A stretch of 64,000 nucleotides of DNA from Oxytricha trifallax. Taxonomy: Eukaryota > Ciliophora > Spirotrichea > Sporadotrichida > Oxytrichidae. The DNA lies in NCBI GenBank assembly GCA_000711775.1, contig ARYC01003183.1, positions 1 to 64,000 of the forward strand. The letters are read 5' to 3'. The notes under the pieces are model-generated. The model was not told the DNA's origin, made no database searches, and was given only the letters and a program-made list of their open reading frames with translations. How positions within the stretch are numbered: the first letter of the stretch is position 1; the number at the start of each line of letters is the position of its first letter. A program made the position numbers and the translations under genes. Positions 57,491 to 64,000 of the stretch are shown in pieces.

Positions 57491-57899
57491 AAGTAAAAAT
57501 AACTTTTACTTAAGTACTTTTTTAATTTATTAGTTTTTTTATGAGGATTATTGAAGCGTTTTCTTTGCACTTTCTTAAATCATTACTTATGTTTTATTCT
57601 TAGATTCTCATTTACTTATTTTCTTTAGTCTATTTATTATATATAATTAGGTAACTTATACAAATCATTTTTGTTTTAATTTAATAGGAAAATATGAAAT
57701 TGTAAATGATAAAAGCATAATTATTAGCCAATATCTAATGAGGTCTAGGGATTCATTGGAATATTTGTGTTGGAGTTTAAAAGAACTTCGTTATAAGGCT
57801 GATTTTATTTAGAAAAAGCCATGTTTTTCCTCTTTTAAGTTTAGAATGCTTAATCAGTAATAATCTATTTCATCTTAATTTTTAATTTTAAATTTAATT

Positions 57900-57924
57900 T
57901 TATTATTATTATTATTATTATTAT
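57900..57924. repeat. (TTA)n microsatellite
   Basis: About eight uninterrupted TTA units in AT-rich sequence, just before a GC-richer island. Confidence 0.9.
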
Positions 57925-57984
57925 ATGTGTGTTTAATGATTAAAATGAAATAAATTTAACATATCACTGTTTAATACTAAAATA

Positions 57985-58545
57985 AAACCATCAATCTTAG
58001 TCGTGACGTAGACGTATCTGAGAGAGTTGACGTGGCATAGAAAACTCCGAAAAAATAACTTCCGCTATTACCTAGTCTCCTTCTTAAATCAAGATGTTGC
58101 CAGAATACTCTGGACAACAGAGCTCGTAGAATTTAACCAGGATAACAGGGAGTGGAGAAAAACGCTTACCGGTTCCTCCTCTGCTGGGAAACATAACCCC
58201 TATCCTTTCGCTGTGGTAGCTTCAGCACCATAACCTAGTGTGTGAGAAAAATCCTTTTCGTTGGTATCAATGGTTATCGTCTTCTCACTTATGAAGGCAG
58301 AGCGTACCTTCATCCTGCTCCCTATTCCCTAGGAAGCTGAACTCAAGCCAGGCAAACTCATCTTTGCAGATAAATCCTTGTGTCCAAGCCCACTCGAGGA
58401 GAGTAGTGCTTTCAGATTGAACCCCGCCGACTTGTCACTAATGTTTTGCGCCCAGTAACCACCTACCTGCCCTCGGTAGGTCTTAGTAAAATATAAAGCT
58501 CTATCAGAAAGTCCTAAGTGAGGTTGGTGCCTCACCTAGCAATTA
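57985..58545. other. GC-richer island, possible macronuclear-destined segment(s)
   Basis: About 560 bp with sharply higher GC and normal codon-like composition between AT-rich flanks. Frames are open on both strands with TGA as only stop. Minus: LSDRALYFTKTYRGQVGGYW, LKALLSSSGLGHKDLSAKMS and TLGYGAEATTAKGQGLCFPA, then GAACCGGTAAGC, a possible 5' splice site. Plus: MKAERTFILLPIPQEAELKP and LCPSPLEESSAFRLNPADLS. The protein was not recognised and the coding strand cannot be decided. An exon-bearing segment of a cellular gene, retained in germline context, is the best guess. Confidence 0.4.
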
Positions 58546-59788
58546 ACTTTCTCATTTAATAATATTATTATTTTATTAATTGATGAGGATTAATGAAATA
58601 ATTGACTTTTTATTATCAAATTTGGATGATACTCTGATAATTTGCAATTAATATTGAAAAGAAGTGATTTGTTTAGGATCTTTGTAGAATATTTGTGATG
58701 AATTTATAAATTTAAATATATATTAAATATTGATTTGGATAATAAGTAGGAAGTTTTTTGAAAATCTTTATGAAGTATTATCTCCACCAAGAATCTCATA
58801 GAATTAAAAGGCTACTTTATATTGAAATCTGCTTATCGTGTCTCTTCCTAATTTACTAATTTAATATGTGATTGATATTGTGAGGTTGATGATAATTGTT
58901 AATGAATGGGAGGAAAGCTTCACTCATATTAGGGATGATATATTTACCCAATGATTCCCAGTTCATGATTAAACACTATTTGAGAAAGTCATTGTTTAAT
59001 TGAACAGAGATTGGACTTTTAGAGTAGAACTGGCTTTTTCCCTACTTGAGTGATAAGTGACTGTTAAGAATGCAAGTTAATATTTTTGTATTTTAAGCAA
59101 AAATTTAAATATTTTCCAGGTACATTCAATGATAGTTCAATGGAAGACTTGAAAATAACAGAAAGAATAGCTTTCTAACTATATATTTAAGGTATTATAC
59201 TTTACAATAGTGGCCACTTGGTCACAGTATTCTTGCAAGTATTTATTCTTTCACTATTATTGACGACTTTAATTGTAGACTGGGAGCATTTTCTTTAGAC
59301 TGATGATGCTACTGAATCTGGGAGCAGACTTGAATTATCGAGAACGGTATGATTGACCCATTACAATGCGAGTTTTTTCAATGAAATTTTTAAGTCAATA
59401 ATTATAATAAACTAATATGCGATGCCAACAATGATAAATTATAATCTCCTTGATTGTACTCAACTAACATTCGAATATTCCCTACGATATTATTTTGTAG
59501 TTTTATATGTATATAATGCAGTTAACTGTTTATATTTATTTTAAATTTATAGTCATTTCTTAATGTTATATTCGTAATATATATTCTTATGTGATATGTA
59601 AATAAAATTAAAATGTTTTATAGATAGACCAATCAAGAAATGTTCTTTGTTCAATTAAAACGATATATTACTAGATGAAAGATCAAATTATGAAATTTAT
59701 TTTTATAAATTATATCTCCATTAAGCCCTATGTATTTTGACTAAATCTTTTTGCTTTTATTAATAGTAAATGAAAACAAGTGAGTAGT
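58546..59788. other. AT-rich sequence
   Basis: Nothing coding or repeated was recognised in this stretch. Confidence 0.6.
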
Positions 59789-60004
59789 ATGAGCATTTCA
59801 TCAACTTACAGCTACAAGACTCCACTGGTTTCAATTCAGACAGGAACAATCAGACTCAACCTGCTAGTTATCGATAACTTAAACATATTTACTTCTTAGT
59901 TTGCTTTAAACCAGCAACAAGCTCTTTTTATTGTAAACAAGTCGACTAATAGAGAATGCTTAGTTCCTCAGCTAGATTATGTCAACCATAGCATCTAAAA
60001 TTGA
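59789..60004 (+). CDS. Small hypothetical ORF
   Basis: ATG 59789 to TGA 60002-60004, 72 codons with TAG/TAA as Gln, beginning MSISSTYSYKTPLVSIQTGT and continuing IRLNLLVIDNLNIFTSQFAL. The composition is balanced relative to the AT-rich surroundings, and coding-like sequence continues in other frames to about 60300. It may be an isolated destined segment or a gene remnant. Not recognised. Confidence 0.3.
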
Positions 60005-63000
60005 CATACTCAGATTTATCAGCAATGTCTGAAGACTCAATATATGCATATATCGTTGCATAAGGATATCTAAATATCTAATGAGAAAGATTTATCACAA
60101 GTAAATTTCCCCATTCTATGCTAAATATTTAAGTTATAAATTAAATTATATAATTAATATAAAATTAATTGAATACGAGATTACCTAAATTGGAATTGGG
60201 ATGGGAAGTAAATCAACAGTGAGGATTGGTGTTCAAACGAGTCATCAAACTAGACCTTTCAATTACTCATATCACTCAAAAGTGAAAACACACGCATCGC
60301 CTCATCTCTTCAATAGAAACACTGAACTGAAATCAACTTAAGCATTCTCTATTTAACAAATAAGTGTCTATACAACAGTATTAAATGTATAAAATTACAG
60401 CATCAAACATGACAATCACTAAGATAAAACTCAAGAACAGTTGAAAGGCAAGAATGAATAAGTCACTCATATCAATTTGAATATCATAAATCAGCCCGAG
60501 TTTCTTCAATGTCACCTATAAATTCATTAAAACATTGTCTTTTCTTGAATAATTTAACTTAATAAACAAGAATAATATATGAGGCAACAAAGTTTTATTA
60601 TAAGTGTTTAAATAATTTATAAATTTCATTATCATTAGTTAATGTAAAATCAAAGATCAAATAGTATGTTTAAGAGATAATGAAATGGATACAGAATAAA
60701 ATTAAGTAAACGGTTTTATATTCCATTGCAATGGGCAACAAGAATATTAATGCCTGCATTTTAAACAGTAATATTAGTATATAAAAATAAAAGAAGCAAC
60801 TTACTTATCCATCATTTTACATAAATATTTATATTAAATAAGAATATTTATAGCTTCCCAATCTAATTTGAGCGATAAGTCCAAAAGAAGTTATAAGCAT
60901 ACTATGCATGAACTAAATACATTTAAAACTGACTTAAATCAGCAGTGACCATTCAATATCTAAGTGAATCAAAGCACACAAAAGTTAATAATCAAGAATA
61001 CTACGATGCTTTTATATATTTATCAGAATACTTCAAAACCATATGAGTACTAGATAGTTACATAATGATCAACTTCTTTCATCACACAAAGAATCTTAAA
61101 GATCAAATGTGTATTGATTGCTGCTGTTGTTTTCATTCAAGCTACCAATCTAAAATAAAGAAGTTACAATTGATTAATTCCAGTAAGTAATTAAAAGAAT
61201 TAGAAAGTGATAACCTGTTATTTAGTAATATAATAGTATAATTATAATTATAACCTTAATCAAATAAACATTATGATATAAATTTACAATATTATGAAAA
61301 AATTGTTGCTGCCAACTCACTTTGAGTTTAAACTTACTAATATTCACGAAAATGATATATAATCAGAGGCAGAGAGGAAAAGAAACTATCTCAAGAATAA
61401 TATGGAGGATCTGAGAAAAAAAAACGGAAATAAAGTCAAACAAATTAAGTAGTTGATGGAAAAGCAGAAGACATTGTTTAGATATTGACTTCCTAAAAAT
61501 ATGCTCATGCCTTTTAGATACTCCTTAGAAATGATTCGCAATATTTTGCTAATATAGGATGTTAAAATAATACATACAAAACAATTAAGAAGCTTTATAA
61601 AAATATGCAATATTAAATATTATAACCATTAACAGAAGTTAAAGCATTCCAATAATTTAAAAATTATTTTATGATGAATATCAATAGCAAAGTAGAGTTA
61701 TGTATAAATGATGACATGATTATATTTAGAATATCTAATTTAAATTTTAGAAAAACTTGAAGTCAATAAATTTCTTCAAATAATTATAATATTAATATAA
61801 TATTAGAAGAATACATTATACACATAGCTCATTAAATATTGACAACAATTAATTTTATATAACTTTCAAATATAAATTCATTTTGTTATTAAAAATGAAA
61901 GTATACTCGAAAATAAATTTTATAAAATCAAACAAAAATTAAAAAAGAAATATATTAATAAAATAACAAATTGATATCCCAAATTTTAAAGGAAAAAACA
62001 ACTAAGTAAATAAAAATAGTAGAAATAATGATTTGAAGCTGAAATAGAATGGTTAATATGAGAATTTTAAAAAACAACTAATAACATAAACATCAATTCA
62101 ACTAAAATTTATAATATAAAGAAAATATAAATAAAAAATAATAAAATAGCCAACAAAATTTAATATCGAAGAAACTAGATTAAAAACTAAAAGAAATCTA
62201 ATTAAAAATTAAATAGTTTAGAGCGATTTGAACAAGTTATAATCATTTGAAAATTCTTGAGAGATTCAACTTTTTGTATTGAGTTCATTTTGAATTCAAA
62301 AAACTGCTTTATTATTCTTATCATTAAATAGAGCCTTAGGCAACTCATCTAGGTGTAGAAAGCTGGGGATCATAGTTTTTTTAGCTCATTTTTCAATTTA
62401 GACACCTTAGGACTTCACTTAATGAGTACTTTTAGAGATAGCGTGGCTTCAAGCTAAGTAATGAGTAGTTGACATTGACTTTTGTGACAGGGAAAAGTCG
62501 TCAGATAACCTTCATTTCTTCATTGACTGCTCTCTAAGTAGTCTACTATTGTTCCTCGACTTCTAAATACCCAGAATATGTTTCACAAAATTTGCCCCGA
62601 AAAATTTATCAAAAATTGTAAAAGTACAGTAAAACTCAAAATCTGATAAAAATATTATAAAATCCCATGAGTCAAATTAAAAGAGAATTTAAATTCAAGG
62701 AAATGAATATTTAAGTCATCTAAATTAATATAAGGCTAAAGGTTTCTAAGAATTATTCATTTCTCTTAAAAAAATAAGTACTTCTCCTTAACCCAGATCT
62801 AATGTAGTTGAAGGGTAGGGCTTAAAAACTGAATAGTCAGCAAAATAATTATCAACATTAATTAAAAATTTTAGAGAATTATAATTATATTACCATTAAG
62901 TCGTCTTAATTATTCTTAAACAATCTCAGTGAGCAAATATATCTTACTATGATATTCTTAAGATTTTTAAATCCTATCAAGCTGAGGAATTTCCTATCTA

Positions 63001-63419
63001 AGATAAGTCATTAATCTTGTAGTTGATATAAATACTAAAAAATTCCTTCCCCTCTTTTCTTTTCATGCCATTTTAAGTCTTTCTTCTTGTATAATTCTCA
63101 GGAAAATATGACATCCCTATCTTTGCTCAGAAATGGTTAATCCTACATAGATTTCATCTCTAATTTTGAACATCACCCCAGAGGACCATGTAATCTTAAA
63201 CGGGAATAGCTCGGACTAAAGAAGGATTTTTCTGATAAGGTAAATTTTTTTGAGAGTAGGATAATTTTTTAATTAATTTAAATAAGCATTTTAATGACTA
63301 TGATGGAATTCTAAAGTAAATGAAAGAAAGTAAAAATATGCAAATAAAAGCGCACAATGAAATATAAAAATCTCAGATTGTTTATTATGGATAGGTCAAT
63401 AACATTAGTACAATTTAGC
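60005..63419. other. AT-rich sequence with few features
   Basis: No convincing gene. Slightly less AT-rich stretches at about 60190-60500 and 62330-62600 have short open frames on both strands but no recognisable protein. Confidence 0.55.
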
Positions 63420-63440
63420 AGAGGTGTGTGGAATCAAAAA

Positions 63441-63869
63441 TCCGCAGAGTTTCGCAGAGGGTCAGCAGTACTTTTCCATCGCACCCCTCATTAGACTCAG
63501 ATGCGATTCTTAATTCACAGAGGCCATTAAGCATATAATGCCATATTTTTAATTAATTCTTAATAATAATATTAAATTAAGGAATAAATTAATTTACGCA
63601 ATTTACTAAATTAATAATTTATCACAAATCAGAATTCTCTACAGAGAAATTAAAAAAACTTTAATATATTTAAGTTTTAATTAAAAATTAAAATCAAATT
63701 ACTAAATATAATTAATAAAATAGAGAATAATTAAAAAATAGGGATTTTTAAGACTATGGGCCTAATGAATTAAGAATTGAAAGTGGCACAAATGAGGTGT
63801 GAGACGAATTTTCACTCAATAAAATCCGCAGATATCTTTGGATTTGTGTTTCCGCAGACCCTCTGCGGA
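63441..63869. repeat. CCGCAGA-containing inverted repeats and hairpin
   Basis: TCCGCAGA-CCC-TCTGCGGA at 63851-63869 is a perfect 8-bp stem with a 3-nt loop. The related TCCGCAGAGTTTCGCAGAGG lies at 63441-63460, and a further AATCCGCAGATA lies at about 63821-63832. The GC-rich motifs stand out in AT-rich DNA and may be ends of a small inverted-repeat element whose borders are not resolved. Confidence 0.5.
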
Positions 63870-64000
63870 CATGATTAATATCTTGGATATATTCATAATG
63901 TACATCTTAAAATTATTCAATATCATTGCTCTTTAAAATTTTTAAATTCTCCCTTATTTCATTTATTTAAGACTTATATTTAACTAAATTAAACAACAAT

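Noticed and set aside
41380..57990. Long T-rich plus-strand runs as poly-pyrimidine regulatory tracts
   Set aside because: They are better explained as the complement of Lys/Asn/Gln-rich decayed coding sequence on the minus strand.
58027..58233. Plus-strand 68-codon frame as a definite gene
   Set aside because: The minus strand of the same island is open over a longer range; with only one stop codon in this code, overlapping open frames are expected, so neither was called.
1..64000. CRISPR arrays, tRNA or rRNA genes, bacterial operons
   Set aside because: No regularly spaced repeats, cloverleaf-like sequence or rRNA signature was recognised; the gene code and introns point to a ciliate.

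Overview
The window looks like germline (micronuclear) DNA of a spirotrich/hypotrich ciliate of the Oxytricha/Stylonychia type. The convincing genes are open only if TAA and TAG are read as glutamine and TGA is the sole stop. The DNA is strongly AT-rich, the introns that can be recognised are about 30-50 nt, and C4A4/G4T4 telomere-like repeats sit inside the sequence at transposon ends. The classical TBE transposon gene set (42 kDa DDE transposase, 22 kDa protein, 57 kDa zinc-finger/kinase) is present. No ordinary genes in bacterial style, rRNA, tRNA or CRISPR array was seen. Because the code is non-standard, most real reading frames run through many TAA/TAG codons and would be cut up by a standard translation.

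Layout. 1-3679: right part of a classical TBE, ending in GGGGTTTTGGGGTTTTG, inserted (AGT target) into element A. 3680-about 8760: element A, a TBE relative (transposase remnant, 22 kDa gene on the minus strand) whose third gene is an SF2-helicase-like protein instead of the zinc-finger/kinase; a 0.9-kb inverted-repeat element interrupts the helicase. 8623-11849: AT-rich spacer. 11850-about 30330: element B, a second copy of the same type. Its transposase is split by the 11-kb element El1 (12821-23839, ATT duplication) and its helicase by the 2.3-kb element C (26307-28643, AAT duplication). 30626-32536: three short ORFs related to C. 33955-41179: element F, 7.2 kb with long terminal inverted repeats and an AAT duplication, carrying a giant beta-helix-type surface-protein-like gene, itself hit by a 0.5-kb element with an 8-bp duplication and by an insertion holding a fragment of a CCT-beta chaperonin gene. 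41180-43730 and 54116-57990: decayed minus-strand coding remnants. 43731-54115: El2, a decayed second copy of the El1 type that also carries an intact Josephin-like ORF. 57985-58545: GC-richer island, possibly a macronuclear-destined segment. The rest to 64000 is AT-rich with little visible coding.

The main discovery is the El1/El2 family: large TBE-related elements with a SecA-like two-domain ATPase, a homologue of the TBE 22 kDa protein on the opposite strand, and a DD34E IS630/Tc1-type transposase. In El1 the transposase ORF (543 aa) is intact. The 22 kDa homologue shows that these elements, elements A/B and classical TBEs belong to one clan. The order differs: transposase-22K-third gene in TBE and A/B, ATPase-22K-transposase in El1/El2. 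Four insertions can be read to the base and all duplicate a trinucleotide of the ANT type (AGT, ATT, AAT, AAT), the known TBE target.

All homology statements are made by eye from translated motifs; no database search was run.
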